A stretch of 64,000 nucleotides of DNA from Jeotgalibacillus sp. ET6 (GCF_029667115.1 NZ_JARUIU010000002.1:620001-684000); one strand, 5' to 3'. Numbered from the stretch's first letter, positions 45,703 through 54,150 are shown. Program-made: numbers and translations. Notes: a model not told the origin generated them from the letters alone.

Positions 45703-46140
45703 ATGTATTTTGTTGACCGTGAAAAAATTGAGCAGATGCTTGTTTATATGGAAGAAAAGACCTCCTACTTTAATCAGCAAATTTCCTTTGAAAAGGAAAC
45801 AGAAAAGTTGGCACTTGAGCGGACTGCACATATGATTATTGAAAGCATTCTGGATGTTGGAAACAGCATGATTGACGGATTCATTATGAGGGATCCAGGC
45901 AGCTACGATGATATTATCGATATTCTCGATGATGAAAAAGTCGTAACGGAAGAAATGACTCCGCTTCTGAAAAACCTGATTCAGCTAAGAAAGCAGCTTG
46001 TGCAGGAGTATCTGACAGTAAATCATGATGAGATTGCCCGGTCAATGGAAAAATCCATTCCGGCAGTGAGCCAATTCCCAAGCAGGATAAGAAAGTATTT
46101 AGAAACGGAATTAGGACCCGTGTCTGCTTTCAAAAAATAA
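45703..46140 (+). CDS. yutE: YutE, DUF86/HepT-like protein
   Basis: 145 residues, all helical, of the DUF86 family that includes HepT toxins. Core: ERTAHMIIESILDVGNSMID. HepT toxins use an RX4-6H motif and pair with an MntA nucleotidyltransferase. Here the motif is incomplete and there is no MntA partner nearby. It is therefore better read as the stand-alone YutE housekeeping relative than as a toxin. Followed after 50 bases by yutF. Confidence 0.82.
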   Translation: MYFVDREKIEQMLVYMEEKTSYFNQQISFEKETEKLALERTAHMIIESILDVGNSMIDGFIMRDPGSYDDIIDILDDEKVVTEEMTPLLKNLIQLRKQLVQEYLTVNHDEIARSMEKSIPAVSQFPSRIRKYLETELGPVSAFKK

Positions 46141-46190
46141 TTTACGAGATGTAAAATTTTATCGTCATACGTTAGAAAGGATGTTTGTAG

Positions 46191-46958
46191 TTGAAAGCTT
46201 ATAAAGGATATTTAATCGATTTGGATGGAACGATGTACAGAGGAACAGAACCGATAAAAGAAGCAGTCGCGTTTGTTAAAAAACTACATGAGCGTGGCAT
46301 TCCTTATTTATTTGTCACTAATAATTCTTCTAAAACGCCAGATCAAGTGGCAGCGCATTTGACAAAATTCGATGTACCGGTGTCAAATGATCAGGTATTT
46401 ACAACTTCTATGGCAACTGCGGCATTTATTTCCCAGGAAAAGATGGATGCGACTGTCTATGTGATTGGAGGCGAAGGGATCCGTCAGGCTCTCCAGGAAA
46501 AAGGGATGGAGCTAGTAACCGAATCCCCAGATTACGTTGTGGTCGGACTTGACCGGGATATTACGTATGAAAAATTGGCTCTTGGCTGTCTGGCTGTGCG
46601 CGGCGGGGCGAAATTTATTTCCACTAATGGAGATATCGCCATACCAACAGAGCGGGGCTTGCTGCCTGGCAATGGATCGCTTACTTCAGTCATTACTGTA
46701 TCCACACAAACAGAGCCTGTTTTTATCGGCAAGCCGGAAGCGATCATAATGGAACAGGCATTACAGGTGCTCGGTCTTCCTAAAGAGGAAGTAGCAATGA
46801 TTGGCGATAATTATGATACAGACATTACTGCGGGGTTAAATGTAGGGATGGACACCATCATTGTGCATACAGGAGTAACCACAAAGGATATCCTGATGAC
46901 AATGGAAAGACAGCCTGCTTTTTCAATTACTTCCTTATCTGAATGGGAGATTTTATAG
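46191..46958 (+). CDS. yutF: HAD-IIA phosphatase YutF
   Basis: 255-residue phosphatase of the NagD/p-nitrophenyl phosphatase subfamily. Motif I is LIDLDGTMYRG, motif II VTNNSSKTP, motif III with Lys in FIGKPEAIIM, and motif IV MIGDNYDTDI. The C2 cap lies between motifs II and III. The substrate is probably a small phosphorylated metabolite or nucleotide. Start TTG 46191 has AAAGG ten bases upstream. It is followed after 13 bases by a dehydrogenase, suggesting cotranscription. Confidence 0.9.
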   Translation: MKAYKGYLIDLDGTMYRGTEPIKEAVAFVKKLHERGIPYLFVTNNSSKTPDQVAAHLTKFDVPVSNDQVFTTSMATAAFISQEKMDATVYVIGGEGIRQALQEKGMELVTESPDYVVVGLDRDITYEKLALGCLAVRGGAKFISTNGDIAIPTERGLLPGNGSLTSVITVSTQTEPVFIGKPEAIIMEQALQVLGLPKEEVAMIGDNYDTDITAGLNVGMDTIIVHTGVTTKDILMTMERQPAFSITSLSEWEIL

Positions 46959-46971
46959 AAAGAGGGGAATT

Positions 46972-47934
46972 ATGGTGAAAAAAGTATTTATTACTCGAAA
47001 CATTGATGAAGAAGTGATTCAGACGCTGGCCACACATTTTCAAGTGGAGGTTTGGCACTCCGAGCATCATGCCTGCCCGCGGGAAGAATTAATGAAGCAG
47101 GCCGCAGACAGCCACGCTCTGTTAACCATGCTGTCAGACCAGGTGGATCAAGAGCTGCTTGACCACGCTCCACAGCTTGAAATCGTGGCGAATCTCGCAG
47201 TGGGCTATGACAATATTGACGTGAAGGCAGCGGCTGAAAAAGGGATCACCATCACAAATACACCGGATGTGCTTACGGATACGACTGCTGATCTTGCTTT
47301 TTCCCTCCTCATGGCTTCAGCAAGAAGAATCGTGGAAGCAGCGGATTACGTGAAGCAGGGCAGCTGGCAGTCCTGGTCGCCTTATTTGCTTGCAGGAAGT
47401 GACATTCACCATAAGACAATCGGAATCATAGGCATGGGCAAAATTGGCGAAGCAGTGGCCAAAAGAGCCAGAGGCTTTGATATGACGATTTTGTATCATA
47501 ACCGATCCAGAAACCATGAAGCAGAACAAAATCTTCAGGCACTTTACCGCACGCTGGATGAGCTGCTGCAGGAGTCTGATTTTGTTGTTTGTCTTGCGCC
47601 TCTAACCGAAGAAACAAAAGGGATGATTGGGGCAGAGCAATTTGCTCTCATGAAGGAGACAGCTTATTTTATTAATGCTGGCAGAGGACCTGTTGCAGAT
47701 GAAAAAGCATTAATACACGCACTTCAGGAGAAAGAACTTGCAGGAGCAGGATTGGATGTATTTGAAAAGGAACCGATCGATTCCTCTCATCCTCTTTTAT
47801 CCATGAAAAACGTGATCGCTGTCCCGCATATCGGCAGCTCTTCCTTTGAAACAAGAAAAATCATGATGGAGCTTTGTGCAGACAATATCACCCATGTCCT
47901 GACGGGGAATGACCCTTTGACAAAGGTGCATTAA
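46972..47934 (+). CDS. D-isomer-specific 2-hydroxyacid dehydrogenase (glyoxylate/hydroxypyruvate reductase-like)
   Basis: 320 residues. NAD(P) motif GIIGMGKIGEAVAKR, catalytic Arg in FINAGRGPVADEKAL, Glu in LDVFEKEP and His in VPHIGSSSFETR give a complete active site. The N-terminal substrate domain has NLAVGYDNIDV. The coenzyme-loop sequence YHNRSRNHEAE suggests NADP. It reduces glyoxylate, hydroxypyruvate or 2-ketogluconate-like acids in related enzymes; the exact substrate is open. Confidence 0.88.
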   Translation: MVKKVFITRNIDEEVIQTLATHFQVEVWHSEHHACPREELMKQAADSHALLTMLSDQVDQELLDHAPQLEIVANLAVGYDNIDVKAAAEKGITITNTPDVLTDTTADLAFSLLMASARRIVEAADYVKQGSWQSWSPYLLAGSDIHHKTIGIIGMGKIGEAVAKRARGFDMTILYHNRSRNHEAEQNLQALYRTLDELLQESDFVVCLAPLTEETKGMIGAEQFALMKETAYFINAGRGPVADEKALIHALQEKELAGAGLDVFEKEPIDSSHPLLSMKNVIAVPHIGSSSFETRKIMMELCADNITHVLTGNDPLTKVH

Positions 47935-47960
47935 AGCGGTGAAAAACATATATAAGCCGA

Positions 47961-47996
47961 CTTAAAGCCCCCCGCATCAGCGCGAGGGGCTTTAAG
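47961..47996. terminator. Hairpin between convergent genes
   Basis: CTTAAAGCCCC and GGGGCTTTAAG form a perfect 11-base-pair stem. T-runs are short on both strands, so the terminator role rests on position between convergent genes. Confidence 0.6.
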
Positions 47997-48043
47997 TGTA
48001 TAAGAAGTGGAATAAGTGCCACTTGCATTATATGCAGTTTACA

Positions 48044-48280
48044 TTAAAATACCTGCTCTACCTCAACGACGCCGGGAACTTCTTCAAGCAGTGCGCGTTC
48101 AATTCCTGCTTTAAGAGTAATCGTCGAACTTGGGCATGTGCCGCAAGCACCAAGAAGTCTGAGTTTCACAATTCCGTCTTCTACGTCTACCAATTCACAG
48201 TCTCCGCCATCTCGAAGAAGGAATGGACGAAGCTTATCAAGAACTTCCTGAACCGAATCTTTCATTTCAACTTCTGTCAT
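48044..48280 (-). CDS. yutI: NifU C-terminal domain (NFU) protein YutI
   Basis: 78-residue stand-alone NFU domain and probable Fe-S cluster carrier. The cluster-binding CxxC is in [18 protein letters not shown]. It likely receives clusters from SufBCD and delivers them to clients such as LipA, encoded 4 kb upstream. AAAGGAG precedes the ATG. Confidence 0.93.
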   Translation of the reverse strand: MTEVEMKDSVQEVLDKLRPFLLRDGGDCELVDVEDGIVKLRLLGACGTCPSSTITLKAGIERALLEEVPGVVEVEQVF

Positions 48281-48378
48281 TCGAATCGACTCCTTTCCTA
48301 CCTTCTATTATAATAAGGATGAAGAAAAAAATCCATCCAGATTGATTCATTTGTTTAAAATTGAAAGGAAGTGTCTGC

Positions 48379-48708
48379 ATGTTAGTTAAACCTGTTACCG
48401 TAACAGTCTATGGCGCCGAAACAATTTGTCCAAGCTGCGTAGGAGCTCCGTCTTCAAAAGAAACATACGAATGGCTTGAGGCCGCGCTTGGACGTAAATT
48501 TCCAAATCAGTCCTTCACAATGGAATATGTGGATATAAATCAAAAGCATGAGGATGAGAAGAAAACAGCATTCATTGAACGAATGGAAGAAGAGGATTTA
48601 TTTTATCCTGTGGTACTGATCGAGGACCGTATTGTAGGAGAAGGCAATCCAAGGCTGAAAACGGTCTTTGGTGAATTTGAAAAGTACGGCTATAAAGCAG
48701 AGGCGTAA
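48379..48708 (+). CDS. yuzD: YuzD, DUF1462 thioredoxin-like protein
   Basis: 109 residues. The N-terminal CxxC lies in YGAETICPSCVGAPSS, followed by a thioredoxin-like pattern with YVDINQK and FYPVVLIEDRIVGEG. A role in thiol redox or Fe-S chemistry is plausible given the adjacent yutI, but is not established. ATG 48379 has AAAGGAAGTG upstream; the TTG at 48361 overlaps it. Confidence 0.85.
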   Translation: MLVKPVTVTVYGAETICPSCVGAPSSKETYEWLEAALGRKFPNQSFTMEYVDINQKHEDEKKTAFIERMEEEDLFYPVVLIEDRIVGEGNPRLKTVFGEFEKYGYKAEA

Positions 48709-48789
48709 AACTTTCTAAGAATGTTTAAACATACACAGCATATTATGTTGAGATCGTCTATTTTTCAATAAGAAAAGGTGATGACTCAA

Positions 48790-48933
48790 ATGAATGTGTT
48801 TAAAAAAACGTGCAAAATCTTTTTTCTATCCAATCTTGCCGTCGTCGCCACTTTAATCCTGCTGCCAGCCATCATTGTTACAGGAGAGGCCGAACTGCTT
48901 ACTCAATTTATTCATTACATTTCCAAAGAATAA
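48790..48933 (+). CDS. Small single-pass membrane protein, 47 residues
   Basis: MNVFKKTCKIFF precedes one hydrophobic helix (about residues 10-31, NLAVVATLILLPAIIVTG) and a short outward tail. A good ribosome site, AAAAGGTG, lies nine bases before ATG 48790, and a strong terminator follows the stop, so a real gene is likely. No family recognised. Confidence 0.65.
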   Translation: MNVFKKTCKIFFLSNLAVVATLILLPAIIVTGEAELLTQFIHYISKE

Positions 48934-48941
48934 AAAGATCA

Positions 48942-48974
48942 GAAGAACAATCGGTATCATGATTGTTCTTTTTT
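48942..48974 (+). terminator. Terminator after the 47-residue membrane protein
   Basis: AGAACAATC and GATTGTTCT form a nine-base-pair stem followed by six T. Confidence 0.88.
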
Positions 48975-49087
48975 GTTTGTCTTTTTCTGTAAAGCACATT
49001 TACTAAAATACGGTAAATAAAAAGGAAAATGTTTTTAGTTATAAAAAGGGAACGTTTGTTCTATAATAGAATAAAGGGGGTATTAAG

Positions 49088-49312
49088 ATGAAAAAGCATC
49101 ATTTTATAAGGGCAATGGAGCAAGACCTTGTTGTTGAAATGATTTATCTTTCAGACCGTAATGAGATCAGCCATAGAAAAATAAAAATTCTCCAGCTGAA
49201 TGAGTATTCTATGGTCGCTTATTGCTACCTCAGAAAAACCCGCCGGACGTTTTCGTACAGAAATATTCTCTCTTCAGTTCCTCTGCTTGGCACGCGGGAG
49301 AGAGTGGTATGA
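49088..49312 (+). CDS. Small WYL-like domain protein
   Basis: 74 residues that look like an isolated five-stranded WYL/Sm-like unit. VEMIYLSDRNEISHRKIKIL is followed by YSMVAYCYLRKTRRTFSYRNI, with the conserved Arg-Thr-Phe-x-x-x-x-Ile ending of WYL regulators. No helix-turn-helix is attached. Such stand-alone proteins may bind nucleotides or nucleic acids; the function is unknown. AAAGGGGG precedes the ATG. Confidence 0.6.
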   Translation: MKKHHFIRAMEQDLVVEMIYLSDRNEISHRKIKILQLNEYSMVAYCYLRKTRRTFSYRNILSSVPLLGTRERVV

Positions 49313-49387
49313 TTTTATTTTTTGCCAGTTTTACTCTCCGATTTAAAACAATCAATTTGCAGAGTAATGACAATAATTTCATCCCGA

Positions 49388-49553
49388 AGTGGAGACAAAA
49401 CTAAAAAAAGATTAAAAAGCGAGGTAGTATTCATAAATAGTAATAGGAGATCGGAGCGGAAGGCGACAACTCCAACCGTCCCTTCGGAAAATGTCCACCT
49501 TAAGCAAAGTGAACAGGTCAGCAAGCCTGAGACATTTATGTCCCAGGCTCTTA
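49388..49553 (+). repeat. Interspersed repeat family A, copy 5 (degenerate, centre deleted)
   Basis: Has GGAGACAAAACT, GGAGCGGAAGGCGACAACTC, then passes directly to CCGTCCCTTCGGAAAATGTC and GCAAAGTGAACAGG. It ends CCTGAGACA...TGTCCCAGGCTC. About 75 bases of the centre are missing. Confidence 0.7.
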
Positions 49554-49573
49554 GATATAGAGCATTTTTACTA

Positions 49574-49605
49574 ATAAAAAACACGCTCAACTAAATGAGC
49601 GTGAT
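49574..49605 (-). terminator. Terminator of yutJ
   Basis: On the minus strand CACGCTCA and TGAGCGTG pair and are followed by a T-run. Confidence 0.85.
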
Positions 49606-49609
49606 GATA

Positions 49610-50677
49610 TTAGCCATTATGGTATTTATACATCCACAGAACGCCTGATTTCATGAGCCGGGCAATTCTTCCTGTGATTGTGCGGTCGCCAAGATAGGCG
49701 AAGCCGTGTTTTTTGCCGAGGGAGCCCATAAACCCTTTTAAACTGATTTTTGGCATCTCAGCAGGAAGCTGTTCCCCTTTCCAGCGCATGAGCAGGACTT
49801 TGACAATCTGTTCTGCCTGCTCCTCAGCAAGCTGGGCGCTTGGCGCGAAAGGAAGGCTTGCGCAATCACCAACTACGTACACATTTTCATCCTTAGGGAG
49901 ATTATGATATTGAGTCAGTACAATTCGGTTTGAAGCATCTTTTTCAGTCGGAATGCTCCGTACGACTTCTACAGGCTGGATACCTGCTGTCCAGACACAG
50001 ACATCAACAGGGATCGTTTCTTCATGGTTAAAAAGCTTATTCGGTTCAACTTTAGTAATATTGGAGTTGCTGACAATTTCTACATTATTGGCATCAAACC
50101 ATTTTTGAACATAATTGCTTAATCGAACAGGGAAAGCAGGGAGAATGCGTTCGCCCCGATCAAAAAGCTTAATTGAGAGATCACTTCTGCTTTCTCTTAA
50201 TTCACTTGCAAGCTCAATACCGCTCAGCCCAGCGCCGACTACTCCGACTACAGAACCGGAAGGAAGATTCGACAGCTTCTCATAGGTCGCTCTTGCCTTG
50301 GAAATGGATTGAATACTGTGAGTATATTCATCTGCTCCAGGCACATTATGATATTTATCTTCGCATCCAAGCCCGATGACTAAATCATCATAATCGACAA
50401 AAGACCCATCCTCTAATAAAACATGCTTTTTCTTCGTATCTATTTTTGTCACATTGCCGTATTTCATTTTGAGCCTTTCATGTTCAGGAAAAGATACACG
50501 AACTTCCTGGTCGGAAATCGTTCCGGAGGCTAAGGCATAATATTCAGTTTTTAAACAGTGATAAGGCGTACGATCAATTAAGGTGATTTCCATATCATTT
50601 GGCAACTGGTTAGGCAGTAAACGCAGAAGCACCCTCATATTGCCGTATCCGCCGCCAAGCAGAACTAACTGTTTCAT
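49610..50677 (-). CDS. yutJ: Type II NADH dehydrogenase-like flavoprotein YutJ
   Basis: 355 residues. The FAD Rossmann motif LVLLGGGYGNMRVLLRLL is at the N-terminus, the NADH motif VGVVGAGLSGIELASELRES near residue 155, and the C-terminal FAD contact NVYVVGDCASLPFAPSAQLAEEQA follows. The architecture is that of NDH-2, a membrane-associated single-subunit NADH:quinone reductase, although YutJ is shorter and its acceptor is uncertain. ATG 50677 follows GAGAGGG; upstream in-frame codons to 50758 lack such a site. Confidence 0.88.
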   Translation of the reverse strand: MKQLVLLGGGYGNMRVLLRLLPNQLPNDMEITLIDRTPYHCLKTEYYALASGTISDQEVRVSFPEHERLKMKYGNVTKIDTKKKHVLLEDGSFVDYDDLVIGLGCEDKYHNVPGADEYTHSIQSISKARATYEKLSNLPSGSVVGVVGAGLSGIELASELRESRSDLSIKLFDRGERILPAFPVRLSNYVQKWFDANNVEIVSNSNITKVEPNKLFNHEETIPVDVCVWTAGIQPVEVVRSIPTEKDASNRIVLTQYHNLPKDENVYVVGDCASLPFAPSAQLAEEQAEQIVKVLLMRWKGEQLPAEMPKISLKGFMGSLGKKHGFAYLGDRTITGRIARLMKSGVLWMYKYHNG

Positions 50678-50926
50678 AGTAACCCTCTCTTTGCAATCAG
50701 CATTTGTCAGCGTAAGCACTTTCAATATGATGCTTATTCGCTTAATTAACGTGTACATAACGTTTGTATTTATAAAAAAAGTATAGCGGAATAAGGTCGA
50801 TTGTACAATAATAATAAGAGAATTCCTTCACAAACTTTGTAAAGAGTGTTCATACGGGCTTCAATTCAAATGATTGACGGTTTAACTGAAAAAAGGTAGC
50901 ATGAATAGGTAGTGTGAGGTGAGACA

Positions 50927-51163
50927 ATGAAACCAATTATAGAATTTTGCATAAGCAATTTAGCAAGCGGCTCACAGGAGGCCCTCGAAGAACTAGAACG
51001 GGATCCCAATCTGGATGTCATAGAATACGGCTGTCTTGGTTACTGCGGAAAATGTGCAGCGTCTCATTTTGCCCTGGTAAATGGAGATGTTGTTGAAGCG
51101 GATACACCTAAAGCGCTTGTTGAGGAAATTTATGTGTATTTAGAAGAAAATCCTATGTTTTAA
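50927..51163 (+). CDS. yuzB: YuzB, DUF1450 protein
   Basis: 78 residues. Cys pattern FCISNLASG and [20 protein letters not shown], with four Cys. This looks like a thioredoxin-like [2Fe-2S] ferredoxin domain or a metal site. Small conserved Bacillus protein next to yutJ as in B. subtilis; an electron-transfer role is only a guess. GTGAGGTGAGACA precedes the ATG. Confidence 0.85.
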   Translation: MKPIIEFCISNLASGSQEALEELERDPNLDVIEYGCLGYCGKCAASHFALVNGDVVEADTPKALVEEIYVYLEENPMF

Positions 51164-51183
51164 TAAATATGCTTTCCAATGGT

Positions 51184-51240
51184 AAAAGCACTCTGCAAAT
51201 CAGACAGGCTGAAAAGTCTGTTTGCAGAGTGCTTTTTTTC
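51184..51240. terminator. Bidirectional terminator between yuzB and the DUF2225 gene
   Basis: GCACTCTGCAAA and TTTGCAGAGTGC form a perfect 12-base-pair stem with an inner hairpin and a T-run on the plus strand. Confidence 0.88.
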
Positions 51241-51946
51241 ATGACGTAAAAGGTTGAATACTTTGACTGTTTTTTTCTGCCCGATACGTCTGCCAGCGTT
51301 CTTTAGCAAGCTTGACGATTCTTGGTTCAGTGGCTGCATTTTGCTGTTCAATCAGCTTAGAAAATAGGGTGGTTGCTTCCTGCTCTTCACTTAATTGAAG
51401 GGAAAGATCAGCAGCAAGATAAAGGAGACGTTCTACAGACATTTTGGTGCCTGTATAATCTCCGATTGAATAGGATTCCTTGTAGGAATGGAGTGCAAGG
51501 CGCTGAAATCTTTTTTGCTGGTCATTGCTTTGAATGGTTGAATAAAGCCAAGAGAGCCGCAAATACAGACCTGCGATTATAACCTGCTTTTCATTCTTTA
51601 ATAGTGCGCAAAAAATGGCAAGCTTAAAGGACGCTATCGCTTGACCATGCTGCCGGACACCCGAAAAGTCCTGTGGCTTCCAATTGCTATTGAGAGCATC
51701 CTGAATTCTTTGTTTAGTATTTGGAGGGAAATAAGGAGAGAAATCTTCCGTAAAGGAGTATCCGCAAGAAAAGCAGACGTGCACGTGGTAAAGGTTTGGA
51801 TCCAGTTCTGCATTTTGATAAATCGGACGCAGATCGCTTTGATGCCCTTCTATTTTTAGAAAGCGGGACCGGGTCTTAGAAGATGAGAATTTGTGGTTAC
51901 ACAAGGGGCATGTGATTGATTTCGTATAGATTGGAGAAACTTCCAT
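51239..51946 (-). CDS. DUF2225 zinc-ribbon/TPR-like protein
   Basis: 235 residues. The N-terminal zinc ribbon ITCPLCNHKFSSSKTRSRF and VHVCFSCGYSF contain two CxxC pairs. A helical, TPR-like repeat region follows from about residue 90. Widely conserved in Bacillales, function unknown. The combination suggests a scaffold or regulatory protein. GGTGG precedes the ATG; divergent from yutM. Confidence 0.8.
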   Translation of the reverse strand: MEVSPIYTKSITCPLCNHKFSSSKTRSRFLKIEGHQSDLRPIYQNAELDPNLYHVHVCFSCGYSFTEDFSPYFPPNTKQRIQDALNSNWKPQDFSGVRQHGQAIASFKLAIFCALLKNEKQVIIAGLYLRLSWLYSTIQSNDQQKRFQRLALHSYKESYSIGDYTGTKMSVERLLYLAADLSLQLSEEQEATTLFSKLIEQQNAATEPRIVKLAKERWQTYRAEKNSQSIQPFTS

Positions 51947-52127
51947 TTTTCCACCGCCTTCATTGGATAGTGCTATATACTTGCTATTTTATCATTTAAT
52001 GGGTCTAAAGGTATGTTTTTTATAAAATTTTTTAAAAGAGCAGGCAGGAAGAAAAAATCCAAATGGTTGAGACAAATGGATAAAAAAGCTATACTACGTA
52101 TACGAAGGAATTTACGGAGGTGCTACG

Positions 52128-52490
52128 ATGGAACAAGTAATCAAAATGTCCGAAGCTGCAGCGCTTCAGGTGAAAGATATGATGAAAGAAGCCGAGGAAG
52201 AAAATGCCTATCTTCGAGTAGCGGTTAAAGGCGGAGGCTGCAGCGGTCTTTCCTATGGGATGGGCTTTGAGCACGAAGTGGATGCGGAAGATCGAGAAGA
52301 GCTGCATCATGGCATCCGCGTGCTGGTGAAAACAGAAGACGCAGACATCTTAAGAGGAACTGAAATTGACTATAAACAATCGTTAATGGGCGGCGGATTT
52401 ACGATTGAAAATCCGAACGCCATTGCATCATGTGGCTGTGGTTCATCATTTACTACTGCTACAAAAAAAGGAACACCTGAAAATTGCTAA
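52128..52490 (+). CDS. yutM: A-type Fe-S carrier protein (HesB/IscA family, YutM)
   Basis: 120 residues. The three cluster-binding Cys are in VKGGGCSGLSYGM and ASCGCGSSF. Acts between the Suf scaffold and target apoproteins. Together with YutI it gives this window two Fe-S carriers besides the suf operon. GGAGG precedes ATG 52128, and a strong terminator follows. Confidence 0.93.
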   Translation: MEQVIKMSEAAALQVKDMMKEAEEENAYLRVAVKGGGCSGLSYGMGFEHEVDAEDREELHHGIRVLVKTEDADILRGTEIDYKQSLMGGGFTIENPNAIASCGCGSSFTTATKKGTPENC

Positions 52491-52496
52491 TATACT

Positions 52497-52539
52497 TCAA
52501 AATCCTTTGACGAATTAAATTCGTTGAAGGATTTTTTTA
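52497..52539 (+). terminator. Terminator after yutM
   Basis: AAATCCTTTGACGAAT and its partner ATTCGTTGAAGGATTT pair over most of their length, followed by a T-run. Confidence 0.9.
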
Positions 52540-52543
52540 GATG

Positions 52544-52639
52544 TATACCTTGTAATGCAAGATAATAAAAGCTATACTATTTTTATATCTTGCATTACAA
52601 GGTATATAAGAATGATGATAACTCTTGTATTACAAGGTA
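52544..52639 (+). promoter_or_regulatory. Promoter and triple operator of the PadR operon
   Basis: Two 21-base arms at 52544-52564 and 52586-52606 are exact reverse complements, each with core CTTGTAATGCAAG or its complement. A third copy at 52623-52639 differs at one base. A -10 TATACT at 52573 lies between the arms, and a -35 TTGTAA at 52550 lies inside the first arm, so binding would block polymerase. The third site overlaps the region just before the ribosome site. Confidence 0.8.
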
Positions 52640-52654
52640 AAAGGAGCTGAATGT

Positions 52655-52984
52655 ATGGCTGATCAGACACAAATGCTAAAAGGGATTTTAGATGGCTGTC
52701 TCTTAGCTATCATAAAAGAAGGAGAAATATACGGATATGAACTCGCTGCTAAGCTTGAATCGTATGGATTTACTTCATTCAGTGAAGGAACGATTTATCC
52801 ATTATTGCTCCGAATGCAGAAGGAAAAGCTTGTTGCTACAACACTTAGAAAGTCAACTGCAGGTCCAAAGAGGAAATATTACTCATTAACTGAGAAAGGG
52901 GAGCAAGAGCTGCTACTTTTTCATCAGAGGTGGAATCAATTAAACAAGACAGTAAACAAGGTATTAAAAAAAGAGGAGATGTGA
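52655..52984 (+). CDS. PadR-family transcriptional repressor
   Basis: 109 residues with the PadR winged helix: LLAIIKEGEIYGYELAAKLE, FSEGTIYPLLLRMQKEKLV and the wing STAGPKRKYYSLTEKGEQEL. A short C-terminal helix is for dimerisation. ATG 52655 has AAAGGAG eight bases upstream; the in-frame TTG at 52625 lies in the third operator. It is followed after six bases by a membrane protein gene, the probable target of control. Confidence 0.92.
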   Translation: MADQTQMLKGILDGCLLAIIKEGEIYGYELAAKLESYGFTSFSEGTIYPLLLRMQKEKLVATTLRKSTAGPKRKYYSLTEKGEQELLLFHQRWNQLNKTVNKVLKKEEM

Positions 52985-52990
52985 ATTGGG

Positions 52991-53752
52991 ATGCTGTCAA
53001 AACAATCAGAAAAATTTATTTTAGAGCTCCGAATGTATTTAATTTCAAAAGGCAAGAAGGATCAGGAGATTGACGAAATCACAGAAGAACTTGAAATTCA
53101 TTTAACGAGAGCAGAGGAGCAGGGAAAGGATATCGCTAACATAGTCGGCAAAAGCCCCAGGAAGTACATGAAAAGTCTTTCTAACGAAATGAAAACAGAT
53201 CGAAAACAGATGGCCGTATTGATTCCAATGATGATACTGCTGATTGCAGCTTACTTCAGCTTTGGTCCTGCCATTGAAGGGACGTTTGCCCTGTCCAGTA
53301 TTATTCTGTGGTTTGCTTTAGGCGGAGCAGCTATTGGCGTATTTGTCTACGGGTTAGTGATGTGCAGAGTCCTGCCTTCATTATATAAGTCCTTTTGGGG
53401 AATGGTGTTGATTTTCGGCGCAAATATTTTTGTTACCGGCATATTCGTGATGTTGTTATTATGGATGAAAAGTCACTCAGCCCAACCTTTCTTTGTTGCA
53501 ACCCCGCTCCAAAACACGATTATTATTGCAATTTGCCTTGCTCTGTTTATCGCATCTGCCATCTATACGAAAACATGGATCACGATCTTTGTTCCTGCTT
53601 TTATCGGTCTGCAGGCTGTTTCGTTTCGATATTTTTCGGATGAAATCAATAGCAATCCCAATGTTTTTATAATCGGGATTATCGTTCTTACATTGATCGT
53701 AGGCTCTGGTATGATTTTTCTTTATAAAAGAAAAATAAAGGTGCAAAATTGA
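52991..53752 (+). CDS. Multi-pass membrane protein with HAAS-like N-terminal domain
   Basis: 253 residues. The N-terminal helical domain SKQSEKFILELRMYLISKGK with EITEELEIHLTRAEEQGKDI resembles the HAAS signalling domain, commonly encoded beside PadR genes. It is followed by about six transmembrane helices (from residue 75). Likely senses or responds to an envelope signal together with the PadR repressor. No transporter motif is visible. Confidence 0.78.
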   Translation: MLSKQSEKFILELRMYLISKGKKDQEIDEITEELEIHLTRAEEQGKDIANIVGKSPRKYMKSLSNEMKTDRKQMAVLIPMMILLIAAYFSFGPAIEGTFALSSIILWFALGGAAIGVFVYGLVMCRVLPSLYKSFWGMVLIFGANIFVTGIFVMLLLWMKSHSAQPFFVATPLQNTIIIAICLALFIASAIYTKTWITIFVPAFIGLQAVSFRYFSDEINSNPNVFIIGIIVLTLIVGSGMIFLYKRKIKVQN

Positions 53753-53813
53753 TTGACTTACCAGTCAGGATGTCCTTATAAAATATCTAGGGCCCTGACT
53801 ATTTGTCCATAGG

Positions 53814-53842
53814 TTGCGAAGAATATAAAAGTATGTTTTAAT
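53814..53842 (+). promoter_or_regulatory. Candidate promoter of the zinc-independent L31 gene
   Basis: TTGCGA at 53814 and TTTAAT at 53837 have a 17-base spacer, a few bases upstream of the Zur box. Confidence 0.45.
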
Positions 53843-53854
53843 AAAATAATAATC

Positions 53855-53875
53855 AAATCGTAATCATTACGATTT
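53855..53875 (+). promoter_or_regulatory. Zur box
   Basis: The centre TCGTAATCATTACGA is a perfect 7-1-7 dyad matching the Bacillus Zur consensus, and flanking AAA/TTT bases extend it. It lies directly before the L31 ribosome site. Confidence 0.93.
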
Positions 53876-53895
53876 TGAATAAAGGAGGATTTACT

Positions 53896-54141
53896 TTGAA
53901 GAAAAATCAGCATCCTGATTATCAAAAAGTTGTGTTTATAGATACAAACAGCGGGTTTTCATTTTTAACCGGTTCTACAAAGAAGTCTCAAGAGACAATT
54001 GAGTGGAAGGACGGAAATACGTACCCACTTTTAAAGGTGGAAGTAAGTTCAGACACGCATCCCTTTTATACAGGCAAACAAAAGTTTGCGGATAAAGGCG
54101 GAAGAGTGGAACGATTTAATAAAAAGTATAATAGAAAATAA
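53896..54141 (+). CDS. rpmEB: Zinc-independent ribosomal protein L31 type B
   Basis: 81 residues with the L31 family core [20 protein letters not shown] and [20 protein letters not shown]. The CxxC zinc ligands of normal L31 are absent, which defines the type B (YtiA) form. Under zinc starvation it replaces the zinc-bound L31 and frees zinc. TTG 53896 follows AAAGGAGG by seven bases. The Zur box immediately upstream fits this role. Confidence 0.95.
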   Translation: MKKNQHPDYQKVVFIDTNSGFSFLTGSTKKSQETIEWKDGNTYPLLKVEVSSDTHPFYTGKQKFADKGGRVERFNKKYNRK

Positions 54142-54150
54142 ATGTTTATG

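Noticed and set aside
45703-46140. HepT toxin of a toxin-antitoxin pair
   Set aside because: No MntA-type nucleotidyltransferase is adjacent and the position matches the conserved housekeeping gene yutE.
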